Part shown: positions 1 through 6,589 of the stretch, one piece after another
How positions within the stretch are numbered: position 1 is the first letter of the stretch
How the letters are laid out: the number at the start of each line of letters is the position of its first letter
Assembly: GCA_013360825.1 (NCBI GenBank)
Contig: JABWAY010000224.1
Location: forward strand, 1 to 6,890
Length of the DNA stretch: 6,890 nucleotides
Direction: 5' to 3'
Origin: Candidatus Brocadiia bacterium
GTDB taxonomy: Bacteria; Planctomycetota; MHYJ01; WSZJ01
Program-made: the position numbers and the translations under genes
Notes under the pieces: generated by a model
What the model was told of the DNA's origin: nothing
The model's database searches: none
What the model saw: the letters and a program-made list of their open reading frames with translations, nothing else

Positions 1-3000
1 CAGCGCCCCCGCCGTGGGCTCGAGTTCGAGCGAAGCGCGGTCGTCCGACGCGAGCAGCGTGTGGATGTCGAGCCGTTCGATGCGCGGCGAACGCGGCCCC
101 CGCTCGGAAACCCGGTACCGCAGGACGGCCGCCGCGGCGTCCCTGCGGACAAGCGCGGTCCTGCCGCCGTCGAACCGCCCCTCCCCGCCGATCTTCCCGT
201 CGGCATCCTGCGCCAGCGCCGGATCGTCCCACCGGTCGTGCCAGATCAGCGACGCCCCGTCGAATTTCAGATCCCCGTCGAGCTCGATCCACGCCAGCGG
301 GCCGTCCGTGCAGACGACGCGCCCGCGGTAGACCTCCTCGAATGCCGGAACCTGCGCGTAGACCCTCGCGCAGCCGAAATGAGACGTGTTCGTGTGGCTG
401 CCGTGCCCCTGCCCGAACGCGGCCAGCAGCGGCGCCAGGTCCGGGTTCGTGAGCACCGTCGCCCCGACCCCGGTCGTGTAGTTGAAGTTCCCGTGCGCGT
501 CGCTTCCCGCATAGTGGTACAGCTTCCGGATGAACATCCGCCGCCGGCGCTCGCGCGGCTGAAAGGTGTACGACATCCCGGGCAGGACGAGCCGGTTGAG
601 GTAGTGGACCATCCCGGCCATCCACTCGCAGTGCCAGTGGGAATTCGTGAAGTTCTGCTTCGTGCCGATCCCGCGGTTCCAGATGTTGAGCTGGCGCAGC
701 TCGTTCGGATGCCCGAGCGGGATTTCGACGAACGGCTCCTCGTTCCAGATCTGGACGCCGGAGAACGGGAACCGCCCCGCCGTCTCGATCGCCACAAACG
801 GTCCCCCGGCGAGATTCGCCGCGCGATCGAGGTCCTCGATCCTCCAGTGCAGGTTCCCCCCCGCCATCGGGTGCGCCGCGATCCACGCCCCATGCGCCGC
901 CACCTGAGACTCCACGAACGGGACCGTGTTGTCGTTCCGCTCGTCGCGCGCCACCGCCCCCGAAATCACACCGTCCGCGAGCGCCGCCAGCTCTTCCAGA
1001 TGCCCCCGTTCAAACGTCGCCCAGGCCCGGAGAATCCCCAGGAACCCCTCTTCCGTGATCCCCGGCGCGCCGGTTTTCTGAAGCGCCTTGTTGATCTCTC
1101 CGAGCACTTCCCCGCGCGAGGCATCCTGCGTCAGGAGCCAGTGAATGATTCCGGGAAGCGTCCGGTCGGCGAACGTCGGGATCCGCCACGCCTGCAGGGT
1201 CTCCAGGAGCACCTTCGCCCGACCGAGCCCCTCCTGCCACCGGCGCCCGCCATGCCAGGGTCCCCGGAGCGGCTCGACGCCGTAGACCAGCGCATGCGCG
1301 GAGCCGGTCGGCCGCCCCGCCGGGTCCTGGAGCGCGACCTCCTGATTCGCGCCGCGCCCCGCGAACCGGCGGAGCGTCTGGATTTCCAGCTCCGGGCCGT
1401 ACGGCAGCGCCGCGGGCTTCACCTCGGCCCGCGCCCCCGTCCGCGGATCCGCGACGGTCTCGGTCAGGAAGCAGTTGTGGTCGGTCGTGAACAGGACTTC
1501 GCGCGACCCCACCGCCGCCAGATCCTGCCGCCGGACCGCGTGCAGGTAGGCGTCGTCGACGAACCCCATCGCGTGCGCACTTCGGACCAGCATCCAGAGC
1601 GGCCCGCCCCAGGCCAGCCGGGGTTCGACCGCGTCCCGCGTGTACTCGGACGCCGTGTGGACGTGCAGATCGTAGTACTGCCCGGAGTTTTCGAATTTCG
1701 GAAGGGACACATGGAGCTGCGTGCGCAGGACGGCCTCGGCGATGGTGACGGCGGACTGGAACCCGGTCCACCCGCCTTTCCAGGGATCCAGCGCCTGATC
1801 CAGGGACCGGACCCAGGCGTGGAGGTAGATCTCGCGGTCGGCGGGGTTCGCGAGCGACGCGATGGGGACATTCAGGACGACATGCCACCCGTCCTCCCGG
1901 ATGAACCCGACCAGGTCGCGCGGATCCACGGGCATCCCCACGGCGCTCTCGACGCCCACCCCCGCGGACTCGACGGTCCGCCCCTCCAGGAGCGGCGGCT
2001 CCGTCCGCCCCCGGACATGAAACAGCGTCTTCGCCCCCGCCATCGCGGAAGGCGGCGTCCCCGCCACGATGTCGGTCTTCAGGACGGACTCGAAGGGAGC
2101 CTGTTCGAGGTGGATTTCGAAGAGCCAGAGGCCGCGACTCCGCTGACTCGAGCCGGGGAACGGTGCGGCCGAGGAGGACAGTTTGCGCTGCGAGTCCTGA
2201 GATACGGCTTCCGGTGCGAAGATGAGCACGGGACACTCCACCCGACCTTCGACCAGGAATGCCGGCGCATCGAGAATGATTTCCTTGGTCGCCCACGCGT
2301 CGGCGTACTGAGTGGTCGCCTGGGGGCTGACACAATTGACGGGGAGCTCCAGCGTGTGGACGGGTCTGCCGGCCACATGAAAGCCGACGCTCGGAATGAC
2401 GCCCGTGAGTCCCTCGGCGAGAACCGGTATCTTCATGTGGGTCCGAATCGTCTTCGTCTCTCTCGGATCGAGAGTGATTTCCTGCTCCGTCACGACATCC
2501 CCGATGGCGCCCCCCGCGGAACCGCGAACTTGCTTCGGGCCGCAGTTCTGCACTTCCATCGCAATCACCAGATCGTGCTCTCCATAGCGCAACTGGATGA
2601 CCCGGGGGTGACGCACCAGCACCGGCACCTCCGGCGCGGGCTGCACCATGAGCAGCACGGGGAGCGCATCGTTGGCCGGGTTATCGTCGCCTTCGGCCCG
2701 GATCGAGACGCGCCCGAGGAAGGAGTCCGCTTTGAGCGCGGGGAGATCCAGCTCGACGCGGCGCGACTCCCCGGGCTTCAGGGCTTTCACGGCGGCGCGG
2801 ACCTGCACGCCGGCCGCCGCGAACTCGACCCGCGCTTCGCCGTCCTGCTCCGCGCTCCCCAGGTTTGCGATCAGGAGTTCCATCTTCGCGGGCTTCCCCG
2901 GCTCCACCGGCCCGGGATTGGTGTCGAACGCCTCCAGACAGAGGTCCCGTCGCCCCGTTCCCCATGCCGCCGCGATCCCGTCGTGGACGCGCCGGACCGG

Positions 3001-3897
3001 GAAGTTCAGGCTGAAATTGCCGAGCTCCACCGGAGCGGCGCTCAGGATCACCCTCCGGCGGACCTCCGCGGCCTCGAGGTCCGGGCGGATCGTCCGCAGT
3101 TTCGCGACATACCCCGCGACCCGCGCCGTCACCACGCTCGACCCCTCCAGCCGCGCCGTCCCGCCTCCCGGCGCCAGCGACTGCGCGAACCCGCTTCCCA
3201 TCAGCTCCGTCTTCCCTGAAATGTGGGCCCGCGCCGCCGGGACCTCCACGAATGCCTTCGTCCCGTCCGGCTGCTCCGCCTCCCGCTGTTCCGTCACCGT
3301 GCACGAAATCACCCACGGATGCATCGCCGGCCAGTAGTCCGCCGAGCCGTCCGAAATCCCTGCCGCGGCGACGATCAGCACCCCTTTCGACCTCGCCCGC
3401 TCGATCGCCTCGTCCAGCCCCCGCGTGCTCCGCGGCGACCCCATCGCGATGCAGATCACCCCCGCCCCCTCCGCCACCGCCCGGTCGATACCGGCGGCGA
3501 GGAATGTGGGAAGCGTCTGCCGTTCTGCGCCGGAGGTGACCTTGATCGGGAGGATGCGGACCGAGCCCGCGGCGGTCCCGGCGACGGACCGGTCGTCGGT
3601 CGACCCCGCGATCAGTCCGGCGACGGCGGTCCCGTGCCCCGCGAGGTCGGTGGCCGGCTGGTCCGGTTCGGCCAGGCTGATCCCCGGGAGACAGCGCCCG
3701 TGGAATCCGGCGTGCCCCGCGTCCACCCCGGTGTCGATCACCGCCACCAGGAGCCCTCCCTCCTTCGCCGGCGGATCCTCCGCGTCGTGAATCGCAGGTG
3801 GCCGCTCCTCCGCCGCCGACACCCCCCGACGGAGTCCCGCGAAGACGAGAATCCCGACCAGCAGCAGACCGACCATGGCGCAGAGACGCAGCCGCAT
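1..3897 (-). CDS. Exported subtilase-CARDB-PHP (CehA/McbA-like) fusion protein, 3' end outside window
   Basis: One open frame of 1299 codons runs from ATG 3897 past the left edge without a stop. Residues 1-29 form an export signal (basic MRLR start, hydrophobic 8-21, possible cleavage after VSA). Residues 49-290 are a subtilisin-like S8 domain: Asp55 in VIDTG, His88 in GHGTAVAG, Ser254 in GSSVVTARVAG, with spacings close to subtilisin. Ile181 replaces the oxyanion Asn, and no I9-type propeptide fits before the domain. Residues 320-420 look like CARDB (NPGPVEPGKPAKMELLIANLG, ending DDNPANDALPV), and 425-525 may be a second such module. Residues 530-735 are beta-rich and unassigned. From 741 a PHP metallohydrolase domain follows: DLHVHT (His745, His747), TTDHN (Asp806, His807), Glu838, AHP (His1009) and GSDAH (Asp1133, His1135). 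A beta-rich tail begins near 1185. Metal ligands are complete, so hydrolase activity is plausible; the substrate is unknown. The second in-frame ATG (codon 8) lacks a ribosome site, so 3897 is preferred. The frame and domains are clear; the fold of 430-735 is not. Confidence 0.9.
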   Translation of the reverse strand, partial: MRLRLCAMVGLLLVGILVFAGLRRGVSAAEERPPAIHDAEDPPAKEGGLLVAVIDTGVDAGHAGFHGRCLPGISLAEPDQPATDLAGHGTAVAGLIAGSTDDRSVAGTAAGSVRILPIKVTSGAERQTLPTFLAAGIDRAVAEGAGVICIAMGSPRSTRGLDEAIERARSKGVLIVAAAGISDGSADYWPAMHPWVISCTVTEQREAEQPDGTKAFVEVPAARAHISGKTELMGSGFAQSLAPGGGTARLEGSSVVTARVAGYVAKLRTIRPDLEAAEVRRRVILSAAPVELGNFSLNFPVRRVHDGIAAAWGTGRRDLCLEAFDTNPGPVEPGKPAKMELLIANLGSAEQDGEARVEFAAAGVQVRAAVKALKPGESRRVELDLPALKADSFLGRVSIRAEGDDNPANDALPVLLMVQPAPEVPVLVRHPRVIQLRYGEHDLVIAMEVQNCGPKQVRGSAGGAIGDVVTEQEITLDPRETKTIRTHMKIPVLAEGLTGVIPSVGFHVAGRPVHTLELPVNCVSPQATTQYADAWATKEIILDAPAFLVEGRVECPVLIFAPEAVSQDSQRKLSSSAAPFPGSSQRSRGLWLFEIHLEQAPFESVLKTDIVAGTPPSAMAGAKTLFHVRGRTEPPLLEGRTVESAGVGVESAVGMPVDPRDLVGFIREDGWHVVLNVPIASLANPADREIYLHAWVRSLDQALDPWKGGWTGFQSAVTIAEAVLRTQLHVSLPKFENSGQYYDLHVHTASEYTRDAVEPRLAWGGPLWMLVRSAHAMGFVDDAYLHAVRRQDLAAVGSREVLFTTDHNCFLTETVADPRTGARAEVKPAALPYGPELEIQTLRRFAGRGANQEVALQDPAGRPTGSAHALVYGVEPLRGPWHGGRRWQEGLGRAKVLLETLQAWRIPTFADRTLPGIIHWLLTQDASRGEVLGEINKALQKTGAPGITEEGFLGILRAWATFERGHLEELAALADGVISGAVARDERNDNTVPFVESQVAAHGAWIAAHPMAGGNLHWRIEDLDRAANLAGGPFVAIETAGRFPFSGVQIWNEEPFVEIPLGHPNELRQLNIWNRGIGTKQNFTNSHWHCEWMAGMVHYLNRLVLPGMSYTFQPRERRRRMFIRKLYHYAGSDAHGNFNYTTGVGATVLTNPDLAPLLAAFGQGHGSHTNTSHFGCARVYAQVPAFEEVYRGRVVCTDGPLAWIELDGDLKFDGASLIWHDRWDDPALAQDADGKIGGEGRFDGGRTALVRRDAAAAVLRYRVSERGPRSPRIERLDIHTLLASDDRASLELEPTAGAL

Positions 3898-3900
3898 CCA

Positions 3901-3910
3901 CCCCTCCCCT
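3901..3910 (-). promoter_or_regulatory. Ribosome binding site of the subtilase-PHP gene
   Basis: On the minus strand the purine run AGGGGAGGGG ends three bases before the ATG at 3897. Its GGAG core lies a little further upstream, at a normal Shine-Dalgarno distance. It decides the start at 3897 over the second in-frame ATG at 3876, which has only pyrimidine-rich coding sequence before it. Confidence 0.65.
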
Positions 3911-3918
3911 GATTCCTG

Positions 3919-3943
3919 CCGCTTCCGGCAATTCCAGAAGCGG
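3919..3943. repeat. Hairpin-forming inverted repeat just upstream of the subtilase-PHP ribosome site
   Basis: Arms CCGCTTCCGG (3919-3928) and CCAGAAGCGG (3934-3943) pair over ten positions with one C-A mismatch, leaving the loop CAATT. The element starts eight bases upstream of the purine-rich ribosome site of the minus-strand gene. It would therefore lie in that gene's 5' leader, or act as a DNA operator. No T-tract follows on either strand, so a terminator is unlikely. The pairing is directly visible; the role is inferred. Confidence 0.4.
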
Positions 3944-4028
3944 CGACCGATGAATCCGCACGGACCCTGAACTGCGGACTCTACGGACGCGCCGGCTCCC
4001 GGGCAAGCGTTGCGTGATGCGTCGCAGG

Positions 4029-4045
4029 CCGGCGGGTTCCGCCGG
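4029..4045. repeat. GC-rich perfect inverted repeat in the divergent intergenic region
   Basis: CCGGCGG (4029-4035) and CCGCCGG (4039-4045) are perfect 7-bp arms around a GTT loop. It lies between two divergent genes, so it does not end a transcript of either. The same two 7-mers occur in the opposite order in the stem just after the ATPase gene (5285-5306). In DNA this GC-rich, short GC hairpins arise easily by chance. Confidence 0.3.
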
Positions 4046-4073
4046 ACCTCGCCCCCCCGCCGCAGACCGGGTC

Positions 4074-4108
4074 TTGCAAATTAGAAGTTGAACTTCTAAT
4101 ATGCACGA
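4074..4108 (+). promoter_or_regulatory. Predicted promoter with overlapping 31-bp palindromic operator; leaderless start of the AAA ATPase gene
   Basis: A perfect inverted repeat, ATTAGAAGTT (4080-4089) / G / AACTTCTAAT (4091-4100), extends with one mismatched pair (A4079 and A4101) to outer TGCA boxes at 4075-4078 and 4102-4105. TTGCAA (4074-4079) resembles a -35 box and TAATAT (4097-4102) a -10 box, exactly 17 bp apart. A start site about seven bases after the -10 falls on the ATG at 4109, and no Shine-Dalgarno sequence is present. A leaderless mRNA whose promoter is masked by a dimeric repressor is the simplest reading. The symmetry and spacing are visible; the function is inferred. The element is strikingly AT-rich against its surroundings. 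Confidence 0.6.
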
Positions 4109-5284
4109 ATGATCCGCCGCCAGTTCGCCTCTGATCTCCGCCGCCTCCTGCGCGCCTTCCCCGTGGTCACGATCCTGGGCCCGCGCCAGTGCGGGAAGAC
4201 CACGTTCATCCGTCAGGCGCTCCCCCGGTGGGTTTACGTCGACCTGGACCGCCCGTCGGACGCGACCCCGTTCACGGAAGACCCGGAAGCCCGTTTCGCC
4301 GGCCTCGGCGATCACCTCGTGCTGGACGAGGCCCAGCGGGTTCCCGGATTGTTTCCGGTCCTGCGGTCTCTCGTGGACCGGGACCGGAAGAAGAAAGGAC
4401 GGTTCGTCCTCCTCGGCTCCGTCTCGCCGCAGCTCATCGGGACGATCTCCGAATCGCTCGCGGGCCGGACGGGATTTCTGGATCTGCCGCCGTTCCAGTG
4501 GGGCGAAGTGCTGAAGAAACCGGGCCCGGGGCAGCTCTGGTTCCGTGGCGGCTTCCCCGACGCGTTCCTGCAGCGCGATGACCGCCTTCGATTCGAGTGG
4601 TTCGAGGGCTATACCCGGACGTTCATCGAGCGCGACCTGGCGGCGCTCGGGATCGGCGTCTCGGCCCCGCGGATGCGGAAACTCTGGACCATGCTCGCGC
4701 ATGTTCACGGCGGCCTCTGGAATGCCTCCCAGCTGTCCGCCTCCCTCGGCGTCAGCTACCACACCGTGGAACGGTACGTCGACATCCTGAACCAGGCGTT
4801 CCTCGTACGAAAGCTGCCCCCCTGTCACGCCAACATCGGGAAACGCCTGGTCAGGAGTCCCAAGGTCTACCTGCGGGACTCGGGGCTGCTTCACTTCTTC
4901 CTCGGCCTCCGTTCACCGGCGATGCTCGACACCCACCCGTCGCGCGGCGCGAGCTGGGAGGGGTTCGTGATCGAACAGCTCGTGAACGCCTTCCGTACCG
5001 CCCGCCCGGGGAGCCAGGCGTTCTTCTGGCGCACCGCGACCGGAGAGGAGGTCGACCTTCTCATCGAAGCGGGTCCCGACCGGATCCCGTTCGAGATCAA
5101 ACTGCACTCGGCCCCCGGCGACGCCGAGGCGCGCTCCCTTCGCCGCTGCATGGCGGACCTCGGGTTGAAGCGCGGGTACGTGCTGTATCCGGGTAAAGAC
5201 GACTACTCGCTGGGCGGTGGGGTGAAGGTTCTCGGCGTTCCCGGCCTGCTGGCGAGTCCTGCCGCGACCCTCGCGCTTCTCTGA
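4109..5284 (+). CDS. AAA family ATPase with DUF4143 (AAA_14/DUF4143 protein)
   Basis: This 391-residue protein has the usual length and order of the family. The N-terminal AAA_14 ATPase has Walker A GPRQCGKTT (24-32), Walker B HLVLDEAQ (69-76, Asp73 and Glu74), a sensor-like FVLLGSVSP (99-107) and ESLAGR with a candidate arginine finger at Arg120. A winged-helix-like segment covers about 205-236 (ASQLSASLGVSYHTVERYVD). The C-terminal DUF4143 part keeps a PD-(D/E)XK-like signature: WEGFVIEQL (283-291), EEVDLLIE with Asp316, and PFEIK with Glu329 and Lys331. The family is widespread in bacteria and archaea and often linked with mobile or defence genes, but its cellular role is unsettled. The start is ATG 4109, three bases after a large palindrome and without a ribosome site, suggesting a leaderless transcript and possible autoregulation. 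No partner gene is visible. The family call is very secure; DNA cleavage by this protein is unproven. Confidence 0.95.
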   Translation: MIRRQFASDLRRLLRAFPVVTILGPRQCGKTTFIRQALPRWVYVDLDRPSDATPFTEDPEARFAGLGDHLVLDEAQRVPGLFPVLRSLVDRDRKKKGRFVLLGSVSPQLIGTISESLAGRTGFLDLPPFQWGEVLKKPGPGQLWFRGGFPDAFLQRDDRLRFEWFEGYTRTFIERDLAALGIGVSAPRMRKLWTMLAHVHGGLWNASQLSASLGVSYHTVERYVDILNQAFLVRKLPPCHANIGKRLVRSPKVYLRDSGLLHFFLGLRSPAMLDTHPSRGASWEGFVIEQLVNAFRTARPGSQAFFWRTATGEEVDLLIEAGPDRIPFEIKLHSAPGDAEARSLRRCMADLGLKRGYVLYPGKDDYSLGGGVKVLGVPGLLASPAATLALL

Positions 5285-5306
5285 CCGCCGGGGTGCGCGC
5301 CGGCGG
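5285..5306 (+). terminator. Stem-loop directly after the ATPase stop codon, possible weak terminator
   Basis: CCGCCGG (5285-5291) and CCGGCGG (5300-5306) form a perfect 7-bp GC stem with an eight-base loop. The stem begins at the first base after the TGA. The downstream sequence GGTCGCCG has no T-run, so it does not fit a classical intrinsic terminator. It could still end transcription in a GC-rich genome or protect the mRNA 3' end. The rest of the gap to 5385 shows no convincing -35/-10 pair, so read-through into the lactonase gene cannot be excluded. Confidence 0.3.
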
Positions 5307-5374
5307 GGTCGCCGAAACGAATCCTGTCCCGCCGGCCCGATTCCTCGGACGATGGCGGGCGTCCCCATTCAAGC

Positions 5375-5379
5375 GGGAG
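5375..5379 (+). promoter_or_regulatory. Ribosome binding site of the lactonase gene
   Basis: GGGAG lies six bases before ATG 5386. It supports this start over the in-frame ATG at 5392 and over the upstream in-frame GTG/ATG-like codons from 5293, which would add about 31 polar residues ahead of the lipoprotein signal. Confidence 0.6.
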
Positions 5380-5385
5380 TCTTCC

Positions 5386-6540
5386 ATGTCGATGGCGCGC
5401 CTGGCGTTGCTTCTGCTCGCCGTCCTGGCCGTCCCGGCGTGCGGCGAGAAGCCGACCCCGGGAAACACGATCGCGGTGTACGTGGGGACCAGTCCGGGAT
5501 CGGGGAGCGTGGGGATCTACCGGTTCGACCTCGACCGGACGACCGGCGCGGTTTCGTCCCCCGAACTCGCCGCGCGCGCCACGAACCCGAGCTTTCTCGC
5601 GATTCACCCGGGGGGCCGGTTCCTCTATGCGGTCGCCGAGACCGGAGAGTCCGGGGGAAAGAAGACCGGGGCCGTGGTCGCATTCGCGATCGGCGAGGAG
5701 GGAAACCTGACCGAGATCAACCGGCAGTCCTCGGAGGGGGCGGGCCCCTGCCACCTCGTCGTCGACAAGGCCGGGAAGAACGTGCTCGTCGCGAACTACG
5801 GGGGGGGAAGCGTCGCCTGCCTGCCGATCCAGCCCGACGGTTCGCTCTCGCCGGCGAGTTCGACCCGGCAGCACACGGGGTCCAGCGTCGACCCGAAGCG
5901 GCAGCGCGCCCCGCATGCCCATTCCATCAACCTGGATGCGGCCGACCGGTTCGCGTTCGCGGCCGACCTGGGGATCGACCGGATCCTGATCTACCGGTTC
6001 GACGCGGACAAGGGTCTCCTCACGCCGAACGATCCGCCCGCGGGGGTCGTCGCGCCGGGGAGCGGCCCGCGGCATTTCACCTTTCATCCGACCGGGGCGT
6101 TCGCGTACGTCGTCAACGAGCTCGCGCTGACGGTGACGGCGTTCGCGTACGATGCCGAGAAGGGCGCGCTCACCGAGGTCCAGACGATCACGACGCTTCC
6201 GGTGGAGAAGCAGGCCGGATTCTCGACGGCGGAGATCGTCTGCTCGCAGGACGGAAAATTCGTCTACGCCTCGAACCGCGGGCACGACACGATCGCGATT
6301 TTCTCGGTCGACGGCGCGACGGGGCGGCTCGCGCCGGTCGGGCACGAGTCGACGCAGGGGAAAACCCCACGGAACTTCGCGATCGACCCGTCGGGGACGT
6401 TCCTGCTGGCCGAGAACCAGGGCTCGGGGACGATCGTGGTCTTCCGGCGCGACGCCGGGACGGGCCGGCTGACGGCGACCGGACACGTCGCCAAAGTCGG
6501 CAGCCCGGTCTGCGTGCGCTTCCTCGACCCCGCGAAGTAG
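5386..6540 (+). CDS. Lactonase-family beta-propeller lipoprotein (6-phosphogluconolactonase/YbhE-like)
   Basis: The 384-residue product matches the seven-bladed propeller lactonase family (Pfam Lactonase, PF10282) along its whole length. Conserved blocks in order are NPSFLAIHPGGRFLYAV (67-83), GAGPCHL (118-124), LVANYGGGSV (134-143), GSSVDPKRQRAPHAHSINLD (165-184), ADLGIDRILIYRFD (193-206), PGSGPRHFTFHP (224-235), YVVNEL (241-246), STAEI (280-284), ASNRGHDTIAIF (295-306), STQGKTPRNFAIDP (322-335) and PVCVRF (374-379). Cytoplasmic relatives such as E. coli Pgl hydrolyse 6-phosphogluconolactone. Here residues 1-19 form a lipoprotein-type signal with the lipobox VPAC and candidate lipidated Cys19, so the mature protein would act outside the cytoplasm. 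The pentose-phosphate role is therefore doubtful; another sugar lactone is possible. It sits 101 bp after the ATPase gene on the same strand. An eight-G run (5800-5807) encodes the conserved GGG without disturbing the frame. Family call very sure; substrate unknown. Confidence 0.94.
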   Translation: MSMARLALLLLAVLAVPACGEKPTPGNTIAVYVGTSPGSGSVGIYRFDLDRTTGAVSSPELAARATNPSFLAIHPGGRFLYAVAETGESGGKKTGAVVAFAIGEEGNLTEINRQSSEGAGPCHLVVDKAGKNVLVANYGGGSVACLPIQPDGSLSPASSTRQHTGSSVDPKRQRAPHAHSINLDAADRFAFAADLGIDRILIYRFDADKGLLTPNDPPAGVVAPGSGPRHFTFHPTGAFAYVVNELALTVTAFAYDAEKGALTEVQTITTLPVEKQAGFSTAEIVCSQDGKFVYASNRGHDTIAIFSVDGATGRLAPVGHESTQGKTPRNFAIDPSGTFLLAENQGSGTIVVFRRDAGTGRLTATGHVAKVGSPVCVRFLDPAK

Positions 6541-6589
6541 CGCGGACCGAGTTCTGGGGAAGTCGGCGGCGACCGCTTAAGATCCCCCC

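Noticed and set aside
1010..2335. A 441-codon minus-strand frame inside the subtilase-PHP gene
   Set aside because: It is a shifted frame of the real gene. The true frame is continuous through this stretch, so it is not evidence of a frameshift.
61..3219. A 1052-codon open frame on the plus strand opposite the subtilase-PHP gene
   Set aside because: Its translation is dominated by Arg, Pro, Asp, Gly and Leu with no recognisable domain. The minus-strand frame over the same DNA shows clear S8, CARDB and PHP motifs. High GC and biased third positions explain the absence of stops.
4050..4057. Short C-run in the intergenic region considered as a terminator tail or slippage site
   Set aside because: It is not next to a gene end, and homopolymer C tracts of this size are expected in such GC-rich DNA.
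2681..4894. A 737-codon minus-strand frame running from inside the subtilase-PHP gene through the intergenic region into the ATPase gene
   Set aside because: It crosses the promoter/palindrome region and is antisense to a well-supported ATPase. Its product is low-complexity Gly/Arg-rich and matches no family.
5293..5385. Upstream extension of the lactonase start to 5293
   Set aside because: It would put about 31 polar residues before a clear lipoprotein signal. GGGAG at the right distance supports ATG 5386.
5800..5807. Eight-G run in the lactonase gene as a phase-variation or sequencing-error site
   Set aside because: The frame is intact, and the run encodes the conserved ANYGGGSV motif, so it is explained by codon choice.
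5203..6486. A 427-codon minus-strand frame opposite the lactonase gene
   Set aside because: The lactonase motifs on the plus strand are conserved along the full length, while the opposite frame is Arg/Asp-rich without motifs.
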